The notes under the pieces were generated by a model. It was given only the letters and a program-made list of their open reading frames with translations, was not told the DNA's origin and did not search any database. From assembly GCF_030160295.1 (NCBI RefSeq), contig NZ_BSOB01000017.1, positions 62,001 to 126,000 of the forward strand: a stretch of DNA of 64,000 nucleotides, in the 5' to 3' direction. How positions within the stretch are numbered: the first letter of the stretch is position 1; the number at the start of each line of letters is the position of its first letter. Shown here piece by piece: positions 1-8,856 of this stretch. The stretch comes from Dyella acidisoli (GTDB lineage: Bacteria > Pseudomonadota > Gammaproteobacteria > Xanthomonadales > Rhodanobacteraceae). Position numbers and translations under genes: made by a program.

Positions 1-536
1 GCCAACAGTGGTAGTACGACGTAGAATTGTTCTTCCAGCGAGAGGCTCCAATAGACAAAGCTAGCTCCATAGGGATATTGGTAGAAGCTGTCTGCGTAGC
101 GGATGTTGGCGACATTGAAAAAGCCTGCCAAAGTCGCAATCAGATTGGCATGAACACTTTGAAATACTCCGCTTCGGTTTGCCACCATCGAGGCAAGCAG
201 CATAACTACAAGCCATAACCAAGCCGACGGCAACAGGCGCCAGGCTCTCCGGATCCAGAACGCGGCAATGATGCGACATTGTGCGGCCAGGCTGCCGGAA
301 ACGGTTGCCAATTGTGGAAGCAAGCTGCGTGCGATGACAAATCCGGAAATGGCGAAGAAAAGGTCAACGCCGCACCACGTCTGGCCGATGGCGAAAATAC
401 GGTCCAGTAACGGTAACCCAGGATGGAATAAATTACCTTGTGCGTGATGGATCATGACGCCGATCACCGCCAGTGCACGTAGGCACTCGATGTCCGTATT
501 GGAGGAGCGCGATGTTGCAGTAGTCATGATGCGCAT
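1..536 (-). CDS. Acyltransferase-3 (OafA-type) membrane protein, N-terminal part only
   Basis: The reverse strand is open from an ATG at 536 (or 527, in frame) to the window edge, giving about 178 residues without a stop. Motifs of the acyltransferase-3 family are visible: an early RALAV stretch, VDLFFAISGFVI, then RRAWRLLPSAW, a hydrophobic segment, and WSLSLEEQFY near the cut edge. These integral membrane enzymes move acetyl or other acyl groups onto sugars of O-antigen or exopolysaccharide. The start lies about 11 bases beyond the stop of the glycosyltransferase at 548, so it is probably the last gene of that minus-strand operon. The C-terminal membrane helices lie outside the window. The sugar acceptor cannot be told. 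Confidence 0.85.
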   Translation of the reverse strand, partial: MRIMTTATSRSSNTDIECLRALAVIGVMIHHAQGNLFHPGLPLLDRIFAIGQTWCGVDLFFAISGFVIARSLLPQLATVSGSLAAQCRIIAAFWIRRAWRLLPSAWLWLVVMLLASMVANRSGVFQSVHANLIATLAGFFNVANIRYADSFYQYPYGASFVYWSLSLEEQFYVVLPLL

Positions 537-547
537 GATCGATGCCA

Positions 548-1834
548 CTACGCAATTTCCATTGTCGGCTTGGCGAGCCTTGCTGATAGGAGTTGCCGAA
601 ATCTCGATCGAGCTACATCCATGGAGCAGTATCGCTTCAACGACTGACGAGCAGACTGACTCATGTACCCATAGGTGCCGGGCTCATATTTGGCTACGTA
701 ATAACTCGTCCGGAAGGCGTTAACTAGTGAGTCATGATGGATGCGTTGGCGCAGTGTTCGAAAAACCTGACGTGGGTCGTGGGGCCAACAACTGATTTCC
801 GCAGAAGACTCGACGACGAAGGCGCAGTGGTCGTCGATATAGTCAAGCATTGAAGTATGACGAGGTGCCACGGCAGGTATGCCTGAAGACATGTATTCCA
901 TTAATGGAAGACACTGGCCCTCGCCATGAGACGTGTTCAACGTATAAGTGGTGCAACTTATGAGTTCGCCGTATGTCTTGTCAGACAAGTAGGCATGGAT
1001 GAGAAGAACACGGCATTTGAGCTGGCCCATCTGATAAATTTGCTGCAGCATTGCCGGCAGAACTTGATTGGCATCATGATGTGTCAACTTAATAAGCAAT
1101 GTTGCATCATCTTTGTTGCGTAAGGCCTCGCAGAAGGCGGATATCATGATTCGCCAATTCTTACGTCCATCGTGCGGGTTGAAGATGGCCGTGTAGACGA
1201 TCCCCTCTAGGGCTATCGTTACAGCTTCAGTGGCGGGTTCTGCGAGTACATGCATCTCATGTGCGGGAGTGGCCTTCAGAGCGGTTCTCGTGTAGGAGGA
1301 CAACTCAATCTTTCTGCTGTCGATGATCAATCCTTGGAGGGTGAGGCAAGGGGGATTGATGGGAGTGTCACGAGGGTGCTGCATGCGATCCCAAAGTGGT
1401 GCGGGAATGCTTGCTATGGGAAAGTTCTGTCCAAGCAGATCTTTAGTGCTTTCGACGACGAAACTGGAATGCGTGATGGCTGTGCCTAATCGGGCCAACA
1501 CTCTGGTCCAATCATTGCGGGGGCGCCCTCGGAACGGCTCGCTCGGCAATATGTCGTACTCCCAAGCGAAAACTGGAATAGTCGGGCACCTGAGGCGGAT
1601 CGGAGTTTTTCCCGGAGGCATGAAGCATAGAAACAGGCATTGTTCGCCCTGAGCTAGGTACGAGGAATAGATGACGTCGACCTCCTTTTCGGGGTGGCTA
1701 ATGTCGATAACTTTGCCGAACTCTTGCAACAACGGCATGAATTCACGGATGACGAAGCGATAACTGTATTCTCGGCATCCCAGCTTTTTGATCAGGTCTT
1801 TATCGGCTGTGCTGGTGTAGACAAGCAGTATCAT
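548..1834 (-). CDS. Glycosyltransferase, GT4-like, tandem paralogue 2
   Basis: A 428-residue protein without signal peptide or membrane segment. The C-terminal half has the GT-B/GT4-like donor-site pattern HGEGQCLPLMEYMSSGIP followed by VAPRHTSM. The N-terminal half has PVFAWEYD, also found in its neighbour at 1800-3314, so the two are paralogues. The start ATG at 1834 has a GGCAGGAA ribosome site and overlaps the upstream gene's end by 35 bases, suggesting translational coupling. It probably adds a sugar to a surface polysaccharide, judging from the adjoining acyltransferase and the O-antigen locus across metB. Donor, acceptor and linkage are unknown. Confidence 0.75.
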   Translation of the reverse strand: MILLVYTSTADKDLIKKLGCREYSYRFVIREFMPLLQEFGKVIDISHPEKEVDVIYSSYLAQGEQCLFLCFMPPGKTPIRLRCPTIPVFAWEYDILPSEPFRGRPRNDWTRVLARLGTAITHSSFVVESTKDLLGQNFPIASIPAPLWDRMQHPRDTPINPPCLTLQGLIIDSRKIELSSYTRTALKATPAHEMHVLAEPATEAVTIALEGIVYTAIFNPHDGRKNWRIMISAFCEALRNKDDATLLIKLTHHDANQVLPAMLQQIYQMGQLKCRVLLIHAYLSDKTYGELISCTTYTLNTSHGEGQCLPLMEYMSSGIPAVAPRHTSMLDYIDDHCAFVVESSAEISCWPHDPRQVFRTLRQRIHHDSLVNAFRTSYYVAKYEPGTYGYMSQSARQSLKRYCSMDVARSRFRQLLSARLAKPTMEIA

Positions 1835-3314
1835 GGTTCCTGCCCGGAGTCGTCGTGAAAGGTTGTTTATGCTGATCGTGATGCACGATTAGGCTTGCAG
1901 CGATAGTGTCGCGCAGAAACTGCTGGAGCTCGATCTTGATCACGTCGCTGCTGCAGTGCGCAATTGCGCGCTCCCTCGCTAAGCGACTCATCGCGAGGTA
2001 CATGGCTGGCTGTTCGGTGGCCAAGATGTGGCTCTTATGGAATGCATCAGTGAGCGATTGCCAGTCGATCTGGTGCCAAGACGTGCGATAGGTGTCACGA
2101 TCGCCATGCGGCCAGACTCTAGGAAGGCCGGGTATGCTGCGGACCAGGAATGCGTTATCAGCGCTGATGAGGTCACTTAGACTCGTGTGTGCTGGAGCAA
2201 TGGCAGGTACTCCGGCAGCGAGAAAGTTGGCTATGTGCCGACAATTTCCGCTCGCATGGGACGTGTTTACGCAATAGGTGGTGGCGCGTATCAGTGCCGC
2301 ATATTCATCGGCCGAAGGTAGGCCATAGATGGCCAGCACGCGACACTTGAATGGCGAGAGCTTAGTCAGAAGCGAGACAAGCTTGGTGTGACAAGCGAAC
2401 GGAACTGGGTCGTCGACGACGAGCATCAAGGTGGCATCTTCGGAATTGCGGAAACTCCAGCAGAAGCCAGTAACAAGATCTTCCCAGTTGTCTTGTTCCA
2501 ACGACGGTGCAAGCGTCGCCGTGTAAACGGTGCCACGCAGGCGCATCCGTATGTCCGTGATCGGAGGAAAATCCCAGCTGCAATGTGGTGGAGGAATGAG
2601 CCCCGGCTCTATCAGCGATGTCGCCGCTGAGTTTTCATGGGAGTCGTTTAGGATGCGTTGTGAATTGTGATTGAGAGCGGGAAGATCGAGGATATCGGCA
2701 GGATCCAAAGATGGCGTATCGTCATTTTCCTCGCAGACAATGGCATCGGCGTCGAGTCCCATTTGATGACTATCCGCTACAGCAGCGTGTATTGAGAGAA
2801 TTGCTCCTCGTTCCGAATTTGGGACAGGAAGGAAGCCGAAAGTCCGATCCTTAGGAGGAAGGGGCAGCGGCCAGCTCACCGCTAAGACAGGATACGTAGG
2901 GCCCATGCTTCGCCGGATTGCATCACGTGCATGGGTGGACAGGACAATGGCGCCCTTGGCCTTGGATAGAACGAAGCGCCAATCATGGCGCGGATTATCC
3001 AGCCAGCACCGCTCTTCGATCTGTTCGGGGATGTTGCCGTATTCCCATGCAAAGACAGGTATAACCGGACAATTCAGTGTAATAGGCGTTATATACGGCG
3101 GTGTAAACGAGAGCAGCAGGCACGCCTCATTTTTTTCCAGGCATTGCTTGTAGGCGTGCTCGGCTTCCTCTATGTGGTGGATTTGGGCAACTTCGCCCAA
3201 ATCACGCAGGATCTCGGAGAAGGCGCTCAGGAGAGAGAAACCGCTGTGATCGACCGCATCTGGCAGGTCTTCGATGCCGAAAGAGTAGGCTTGCGCATAC
3301 AGGAGAAATTTCAT
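1800..3314 (-). CDS. Glycosyltransferase, GT4-like, tandem paralogue 1
   Basis: A 504-residue cytoplasmic protein. The ATG at 3314 (MKFLLYAQ) is preferred over the far upstream ATG at 3485, because the intervening 57 residues are low-complexity and unlike the paralogue's start. PVFAWEYG, a DxRHDWRFVL-like stretch and a C-terminal NTSHASGNCRHIANFLAAG segment align by eye with the next gene. The usual EGFGLP-like donor loop is degenerate here (ASGNCRHI instead of GEGQCLPL), so donor binding may differ or be impaired. An insert of about 90 residues in the middle (Asp/Glu-rich, around residues 175-250) is absent from the paralogue. First gene of the minus-strand operon. Confidence 0.7.
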   Translation of the reverse strand: MKFLLYAQAYSFGIEDLPDAVDHSGFSLLSAFSEILRDLGEVAQIHHIEEAEHAYKQCLEKNEACLLLSFTPPYITPITLNCPVIPVFAWEYGNIPEQIEERCWLDNPRHDWRFVLSKAKGAIVLSTHARDAIRRSMGPTYPVLAVSWPLPLPPKDRTFGFLPVPNSERGAILSIHAAVADSHQMGLDADAIVCEENDDTPSLDPADILDLPALNHNSQRILNDSHENSAATSLIEPGLIPPPHCSWDFPPITDIRMRLRGTVYTATLAPSLEQDNWEDLVTGFCWSFRNSEDATLMLVVDDPVPFACHTKLVSLLTKLSPFKCRVLAIYGLPSADEYAALIRATTYCVNTSHASGNCRHIANFLAAGVPAIAPAHTSLSDLISADNAFLVRSIPGLPRVWPHGDRDTYRTSWHQIDWQSLTDAFHKSHILATEQPAMYLAMSRLARERAIAHCSSDVIKIELQQFLRDTIAASLIVHHDQHKQPFTTTPGRNHDTACLHQHSR

Positions 3315-3995
3315 ACGGGTCCGTCTGAAATCATGGAGCATCATCCTATCAATCGAGGCCAGCAGTGGTCGTAACTTTGCACTACTGCCTCCACATAGGA
3401 ACGCTGCGGTGCAAGAGTGAAATGGAGGCCTGCTGCTGCTAGAGCGTTGAAATGTTTCAAACGTTGGGAGAGGTGTTGCCATCATTGGCGCGTAACTTTG
3501 GGGCGCCAGTTATTTGCTTGGCTTCGCAGCTCGAGTCGATGGGTGTCGGAGGGGCTTTCATTGAAGGCGAGAATTGGGCAATGCAACGAAAGGGCTTCGA
3601 TGAGCGGTTTTGTCGTCAGCCGTACTTGCTGGAGTTTTACCAATCGTTACGTCTCAGTGGTAAGGCTGAGCAAGATGGCTATCGCGGCGGCTGCGCGAAA
3701 TATTGGTGGCCCTGACTGCTTCGATAGGAGGTGGCGGGCTGCGACGGCATCTCCCTGATAGAAGATAGTTGCAGCGTGTTGTAAAAGGCGTACGCGCATA
3801 GACCCGATCCTTGCTTAAGCACTGTGGCGGATGGTTTCTTTCCATTCGCAACCGTATGGATCGCTTGCCTATTTTCGTACGGAGACTGAAGGATCGCTTG
3901 CTGCAGCGATGTTCTTTACTGGGGTCCCTTCGGTAATAGTCGCCTAGCAGGTTAAGATTGGCGTTTTATCCTCAGGAAGGCCCAGCTTTCACGCC
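3315..3995. other. Divergent intergenic region, no gene recognised
   Basis: About 680 bases separate the minus-strand glycosyltransferase operon from metB. Short open frames exist on both strands (for example 3417-3758 plus), but their translations show no family features and have no convincing ribosome sites. The region must carry the promoter of the minus-strand operon and that of metB; neither can be picked out with confidence. The sequence is less GC-rich than the dcw part of the window, in keeping with a variable locus. Confidence 0.5.
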
Positions 3996-5174
3996 ATGAC
4001 AACCTCTAAGAGTCAAAGCAAGACGAATGCACTGGGCTTGGGCACCCGAGCTATCCACGCCGGGCAGCAGCCGGACCCGAGCACAGGGGCTGTTATGACA
4101 CCCATTTACGCCACGTCCACCTACGTGCAACAAAGTCCAGGGAAGCATAAGGGGTTTGAATATTCGCGTACCCAAAACCCCACCCGCATGGCCTATGAAA
4201 GGTGTGTGGCGGACTTGGAAGGCGGCGTGGCCGGGTTCGCGTTCGCTTCGGGGTTGGCTGCGGCGGCAACTGTGCTGGATCTGCTCGACTCGGGTAGCCA
4301 CGTTATCGCCATGGACGATCTCTATGGCGGTAGCTATCGACTCTTCGAACGGGTCCGCGGCCGTTCCGCCGGTCTGGAATTCAGCTTCATAGATCTCAAT
4401 GATGCCCAGGCGCTGAAGGCTGCGCTCAGACCCAATACGCGGATGATCTGGGCTGAAACCCCGACCAATCCAATGCTTAAGCTAGTCGACTTGGTTAAGG
4501 TTGCCGCCTTCGCTAAGAAGAATGGATTGATGCTGGTGGTCGACAATACTTTCTGTTCGCCTATGCTTCAGCGGCCGCTGGAGCTTGGCGCAGATCTGGT
4601 TCTGCACTCGGCGACCAAGTATCTCAATGGTCATTCCGACATGGTTGGCGGCATCGTTGTCGCTGGCAGTAAGGAACTGGCTGAGCAGATGGCTTTCCTG
4701 CAAAATTCAGTCGGCGCGATTGCCGGCCCGTTCGATGCTTTCCTCGCCATGCGTGGCCTAAAGACCCTGCATTTGCGCATGAAGGCGCATTGCACCAACG
4801 CGCTGGAGTTGGCGCAATGGCTGGAAAAGCACCCCTCAGTCGAGCGGACGATTTATCCGGGCCTCAAGAGCCATGCGCAGCACACGCTAGCCAAACGGCA
4901 GATGTACGGTTTCGGCGGCATCATCACGATCGAGGTGAAAGGTGGGCTTAAGAAGGCCCGGCGCATGCTTGAACGTTGTGAATTGTTCGCGTTGGCAGAA
5001 TCGTTGGGTGGGGTCGAAAGTTTGATTGAACATCCAGGGATCATGACTCACGCCTCAGTACCTGTGGCGAACCGCAAGAGACTCGGCATCAGCGACGGAT
5101 TAATCCGTTTGTCGGTCGGCGTGGAGGATATAAAGGACTTAAAGGACGAGCTTGCCGGCGCGCTGAAAATCTAA
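3996..5174 (+). CDS. metB: Cystathionine gamma-synthase/lyase family PLP enzyme
   Basis: A 392-residue Cys/Met-metabolism PLP enzyme of normal length. The PLP lysine is K208 in SATKYLNGHSD; the cofactor aspartate is D183 in VVDNTF; ETPTNPM and the YSRTQNPTR N-terminal loop are also present. It acts in the cytosol in trans-sulfuration between cysteine and homocysteine. Synthase (metB) and lyase (metC/mccB) activities cannot be separated by eye; metB follows the naming of the Xanthomonas neighbour. AGGAAGG lies rather far (15 bases) before the ATG. In Xanthomonas the lps cluster is bounded by metB and etfA, so this gene marks one border of a variable O-antigen locus. Confidence 0.88.
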   Translation: MTTSKSQSKTNALGLGTRAIHAGQQPDPSTGAVMTPIYATSTYVQQSPGKHKGFEYSRTQNPTRMAYERCVADLEGGVAGFAFASGLAAAATVLDLLDSGSHVIAMDDLYGGSYRLFERVRGRSAGLEFSFIDLNDAQALKAALRPNTRMIWAETPTNPMLKLVDLVKVAAFAKKNGLMLVVDNTFCSPMLQRPLELGADLVLHSATKYLNGHSDMVGGIVVAGSKELAEQMAFLQNSVGAIAGPFDAFLAMRGLKTLHLRMKAHCTNALELAQWLEKHPSVERTIYPGLKSHAQHTLAKRQMYGFGGIITIEVKGGLKKARRMLERCELFALAESLGGVESLIEHPGIMTHASVPVANRKRLGISDGLIRLSVGVEDIKDLKDELAGALKI

Positions 5175-5297
5175 TTTACAGCGCCTTTTAGATTCGTGCC
5201 TACTGTCAATTCGCTGCCTTGGTAGGCCGTTCGTCCAAAACCTGGTCTTCACCTTTGCGAGTGAGACTGGTGCAAACCTGATTGAGTGTTATCGACG

Positions 5298-6095
5298 ATG
5301 AATCAAATGTTGCTTGCCCTATGGCGATATCGCCACTTCATGATTTCAGCGATTAAGGCGGATCTGAGGACCCGATTTAATCGCAGTAAGCTGGGTGCTT
5401 CGTGGATGATATTGCAGCCTTTGGCGCAGGTGGCAATTTACGCCATCGTGCTTTCATCCCTTCTTGCGGCAAGGCTTCCAGCAGGAAAGGGCGCTCATCT
5501 TTCATATGCGGTCTATCTGATCGCCGGGATGGTGCCTTGGTCGCTTTTTGCTGAGGTGGTGTCCCGTAGCCTGACGATGTTTGTGGATAACGCAGGCTTG
5601 ATGAAGAAAATTGCGTTTCCGCGGATTTGCATACCGGTCATTACCCTGGGCGGAGCGCTGGTAAATCATGCGCTACTGCTGATGGCGACCCTGTTGATCA
5701 TTTTGATCACAAATCACCCAGTAACTTGGCTCATTCTCTGGGTGCCGGTGCTAACCATGGCTTTGCTCGTTTTCGCGGCGGCGCTTGGTCTGGTGCTTGG
5801 CGTCATCAACGTCTTTGTTCGCGATGTCGGACAAGTTATGAACGTTGTATTGCAGCTGTGGTTCTGGATGACGCCGATCGTCTATGTTGCCGATGTTCTT
5901 CCGGAACAGTTTCAGCGTGTTGTCGCGTTCAACCCTGTTGCGCCAGTGATACAGGGCTATCAAAATGTTCTTCTGTTCCAGCAAATGCCGCCTTTTGTGC
6001 GCTTGGGCTTACTTTTGGTGGGAAGCCTCGTTTTTCTAGGATTGGCCCTGTATATGTTCCGTAAGGCTGCACCGGAACTGGTGGATGTGCTATGA
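5298..6095 (+). CDS. wzm: O-antigen ABC transporter permease Wzm
   Basis: A 265-residue ABC-2 type polysaccharide exporter permease with about six hydrophobic segments. The ADLRTRFNRSKLG amphipathic stretch before the first membrane helix and the AFNPVAPVIQGYQ motif near the end are typical of Wzm/KpsM/TagG. The ATG at 5298 is chosen; an in-frame GTG at 5286 is possible, and neither has a strong ribosome site. Its last codons overlap the start of wzt (ATGA). With Wzt it forms the inner-membrane channel that moves finished, undecaprenyl-linked O-polysaccharide to the periplasm for ligation to lipid A-core. Confidence 0.92.
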   Translation: MNQMLLALWRYRHFMISAIKADLRTRFNRSKLGASWMILQPLAQVAIYAIVLSSLLAARLPAGKGAHLSYAVYLIAGMVPWSLFAEVVSRSLTMFVDNAGLMKKIAFPRICIPVITLGGALVNHALLLMATLLIILITNHPVTWLILWVPVLTMALLVFAAALGLVLGVINVFVRDVGQVMNVVLQLWFWMTPIVYVADVLPEQFQRVVAFNPVAPVIQGYQNVLLFQQMPPFVRLGLLLVGSLVFLGLALYMFRKAAPELVDVL

Positions 6096-7318
6096 CGCGC
6101 GAGGTGTTGAGGGTAGAAAAGGTCGGGAAGGCCTATCGGGACTATTCTTCAGAATGGTCACGTTTTGCGAACTGGTTTGGCTTTAAGAGTCAGAGTCGGC
6201 ACGAAAAATGGGTTCTTCGCGATATCTCCTTCTCCGTAAGGGAAGGGGAGGCCATCGGTATCGTTGGGGAGAATGGCGCCGGTAAAAGCTCATTGCTGAA
6301 AATCATCACGGGTACCTCACGTGCTAGTGAAGGGGCCGTTACGTACTTTGGGCGAATTGCTGCCATCCTCGAGCTGGGCATGGGCTTCAATCCGGATTTG
6401 ACCGGGCGTCAGAATGTTTATCATTCTTCTGGGCTTATGGGTTTTAGCCGCCAAGATGTCGATGGGGTCATCGCTGCGATCGAGGATTTTGCGGAAATAG
6501 GGCCCTACTTCGATGAGCCCGTGCGCACATATTCCAGCGGCATGGCCATGCGCGTTGCCTTCAGTGTTGCGACGGCATTCCGCCCAGAGGTGCTCATCAT
6601 TGATGAGGCGCTGTCGGTTGGCGATACCTACTTCCAGCACAAGAGCTTTGCGCGTATCCGCGAATTCCAGAAGGCGGGCACCACGTTGCTTATCGTTTCC
6701 CACGACAAGGCGGCTGTCCAGGCGCTGTGTACACGAGCCATTCTGCTGGAACACGGTCGTGTTATCCGTGACGGCGAACCCGAGGCGATCATGGATTATT
6801 ACAATGCCCTGATCGCGGATAAAGAAAATAATAAAATCCGCACGGAAGTTAAGGCGGACGGGCGAACTCAGACGATATCCGGCACCGGGGAAGTCCAAGT
6901 GTCGAGTATCGCGCTATACAACGGAGCTGGGGAGCCGGTCGAGTTTGTGGCGGTGGGGCAACCCTTGCATCTACGTGTGAAGGTTTCCGCACAGGTGGCG
7001 GTACCGCATCTCGTGCTGGGCTACATGATCAAGGATCGAACCGGGCAGCAGGTCTACGGAACCAATACGTTCCATACGAAACAAGTAGTGTCTGACATCA
7101 AGTGCGGTGAATCCATTGAGTTTCTTGTCGATTTCCCCGCCAACCTCGGGCCAGGTCACTACTCCATTTCCACCGCGCTGGTAAGCACGGACACCCATTT
7201 GGTCAACAATTACGAATGGCGCGACCTTGCGCTCACGTTCTCCGTGACCAATTTGGATAAGCCAGGCTTTGTGGGACTCGCGTGGATTCCGCCGACCATC
7301 AAGGTGTTGCGCGCATGA
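6092..7318 (+). CDS. wzt: O-antigen ABC transporter ATPase Wzt with C-terminal glycan-binding domain
   Basis: A 408-residue protein in two parts. Residues 1-245 are an ABC ATPase with Walker A GENGAGKS (59-66), signature YSSGM (147-151), Walker B LIIDEA (168-173) and switch SHD (203-205). Residues about 265-408 form a beta-rich domain (YGTNTF, YSISTALV, NNYEW) matching the Wzt C-terminal carbohydrate-binding domain. In the E. coli O9a system that domain recognises the capped non-reducing end of the O chain, so export depends on termination. This predicts a chain cap here; the next gene is the best candidate to make it. Start overlaps wzm and the stop overlaps the next ATG. Confidence 0.93.
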   Translation: MTREVLRVEKVGKAYRDYSSEWSRFANWFGFKSQSRHEKWVLRDISFSVREGEAIGIVGENGAGKSSLLKIITGTSRASEGAVTYFGRIAAILELGMGFNPDLTGRQNVYHSSGLMGFSRQDVDGVIAAIEDFAEIGPYFDEPVRTYSSGMAMRVAFSVATAFRPEVLIIDEALSVGDTYFQHKSFARIREFQKAGTTLLIVSHDKAAVQALCTRAILLEHGRVIRDGEPEAIMDYYNALIADKENNKIRTEVKADGRTQTISGTGEVQVSSIALYNGAGEPVEFVAVGQPLHLRVKVSAQVAVPHLVLGYMIKDRTGQQVYGTNTFHTKQVVSDIKCGESIEFLVDFPANLGPGHYSISTALVSTDTHLVNNYEWRDLALTFSVTNLDKPGFVGLAWIPPTIKVLRA

Positions 7319-8856
7319 GCATGATCTCGTATGCCCAAAATTACGAGGACGTCATGCTTGTTCGTGCTCTCGCTGACATTGGCGAGGGCTTTTATATAGA
7401 CGTGGGGGCGCAGCATCCAATCAATGGTTCGGTGACCAAGGCGTTTCAGTCGCGCGGATGGCACGGCGTAAATATCGAGCCAGTAGAACGCTGGTTTCGT
7501 CTGATTTGCGATGATCGGCCCCAGGACATTAATCTCAATACAGCAATCTCCGACGAGCCTGGTTATATCGAACTTTATGATGTCGAGGACACCGGCCTCT
7601 CGACAGTAAGTCAGGATTACGCCAGGCGTTACGCGAAAGAAGGCTGGAGTGTCGTCAAAAAGCGGCTGAAGGCGCATACGCTGAATGCGGTCTTTCGGAC
7701 TTACGGACCGAAGGACGTGCACTTTCTCAAAGTCGATGTTGAGGGTGCTGAGGCCGCCGTGCTTCGGAGCCTGGATTTGAATCGCTTTCGCCCTTGGATC
7801 ATCTTGGTCGAGGCCACTAAGCCAAATTCCCCAGAGCCGACATTTGGCGAATGGGAGCACTTGCTGCTAGATGCAAATTACATATTTGCCTACGACGACG
7901 GATTAAATCGGTTTTATGTGGCCCTAGAGCACGAGGATCGCATTACGTATTTCTCGCGACCCCCCAACTTCTTTGACGACTTCGTAAGCTATTCTGAATC
8001 ATGGACACGTACACAAATGGATCGTCTATCCCAAGAAGTTGAGCTTGAGCGAGCGGAGTCGCAACGAGTTAATGAGAGCTATCATGCCGTCGCTGCCAGG
8101 GCGGAACGCCTGGAGAACATGCAGGTCGATATCCTGAATGGTTTGGACGAAAGACTCGTGGCTTTTGGCAGGCGCTTCGAACAGGGCATGTCGGCCGATA
8201 TTCTGAATGGACTGGACGAAAGACTCGTGGCTTTTGGCAAGCACTTCGAACAGAGCATGTCGACCGATATCCTAAATGGACTGGACGAAAGACTCGCAGC
8301 TTTTGGCAATCGCTTCGAAGAAGCGTTCAAGAAGCGTGCTCACGGTAACGTCGATGAGCAATTGGAGCGCTTAGCCCAGCGACTCAATAGCGTGGACCAG
8401 GCGATCGAACGCGTGCATGAACGACTCGGCTTTGCACACAATGTGCAAGCAGCGTTGCTTGATGTTATGAATCGTGAGCATGCGATCGACGCCAAGCTTC
8501 AGCAGATTCTTCTTAGTCGTTCGTGGCGCCTAACGAAAGGGCCGCGTTTCATCGCGCGTGTGCTGCGTGCTCTGGTACGCGGTGAGTGGATTGGAAACGT
8601 TCGGCCTAGCAACGCCAAATTGACTCGGCTTCTTATCGCAGCTACAAATCGCCCTGCGCTACGCCGAATAGGCTCCGTTCTTCTAAGTGCTACGCCTGGA
8701 CTCAAGGCTCGCTTGGTTCGCACTGTAGTCGGTGATGCTAAGCCGCAGCCCCTGCCGCCTATTCCGCGGGCGGTGGTGCCCCGCAGATATACGCACTTGC
8801 CTGCACGAGCGCGAGAGGTTCGCTCGATGCTCGACAGAGCAACGAAGTCATCGTGA
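7315..8856 (+). CDS. FkbM-family methyltransferase with repeat-bearing helical stalk, candidate O-chain terminator
   Basis: A 513-residue protein. Residues 1-220 are an FkbM-type SAM methyltransferase: YQNYEDV-like start (YAQNYEDVM), YIDVGAQ for SAM binding, VNIEPV, and FLKVDVEGAE. Residues about 235-400 are charged, helical and coiled-coil-like, with three 23-residue repeats starting DILNGLDERL (272-340). The end (about 400-513) begins with SRSWRLT and is strongly basic with hydrophobic patches, suggesting membrane contact. ATGA overlap with wzt fixes the start. By analogy with WbdD of E. coli O9a (capping enzyme plus coiled-coil ruler plus membrane-binding tail), it may cap and measure the O chain. 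That role is inference; the methyltransferase family assignment is firm. Confidence 0.85.
   Translation: MSMISYAQNYEDVMLVRALADIGEGFYIDVGAQHPINGSVTKAFQSRGWHGVNIEPVERWFRLICDDRPQDINLNTAISDEPGYIELYDVEDTGLSTVSQDYARRYAKEGWSVVKKRLKAHTLNAVFRTYGPKDVHFLKVDVEGAEAAVLRSLDLNRFRPWIILVEATKPNSPEPTFGEWEHLLLDANYIFAYDDGLNRFYVALEHEDRITYFSRPPNFFDDFVSYSESWTRTQMDRLSQEVELERAESQRVNESYHAVAARAERLENMQVDILNGLDERLVAFGRRFEQGMSADILNGLDERLVAFGKHFEQSMSTDILNGLDERLAAFGNRFEEAFKKRAHGNVDEQLERLAQRLNSVDQAIERVHERLGFAHNVQAALLDVMNREHAIDAKLQQILLSRSWRLTKGPRFIARVLRALVRGEWIGNVRPSNAKLTRLLIAATNRPALRRIGSVLLSATPGLKARLVRTVVGDAKPQPLPPIPRAVVPRRYTHLPARAREVRSMLDRATKSS
8128..8334 (+). repeat. Three tandem 69-bp in-frame repeats in the methyltransferase stalk
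   Basis: Units start at 8128, 8197 and 8266. Each encodes 23 residues beginning DILNGLDERL and continuing with AFG, a two-residue variable pair and FE. Units 1 and 2 differ at 7 of 69 bases; unit 3 diverges mainly in its last 20 bases. Since 69 is a multiple of three, gain or loss of units would keep the reading frame. Confidence 0.95.

Noticed and set aside
3417-3758. Open frames of 113 and 87 codons on the plus strand upstream of metB
   Set aside because: Overlapping each other in different frames, arginine/tryptophan-rich or featureless translations, no ribosome site; treated as non-coding.
8128-8334. CRISPR-like spacing of three repeats
   Set aside because: The repeats are contiguous, in frame and protein-coding, with no spacers.
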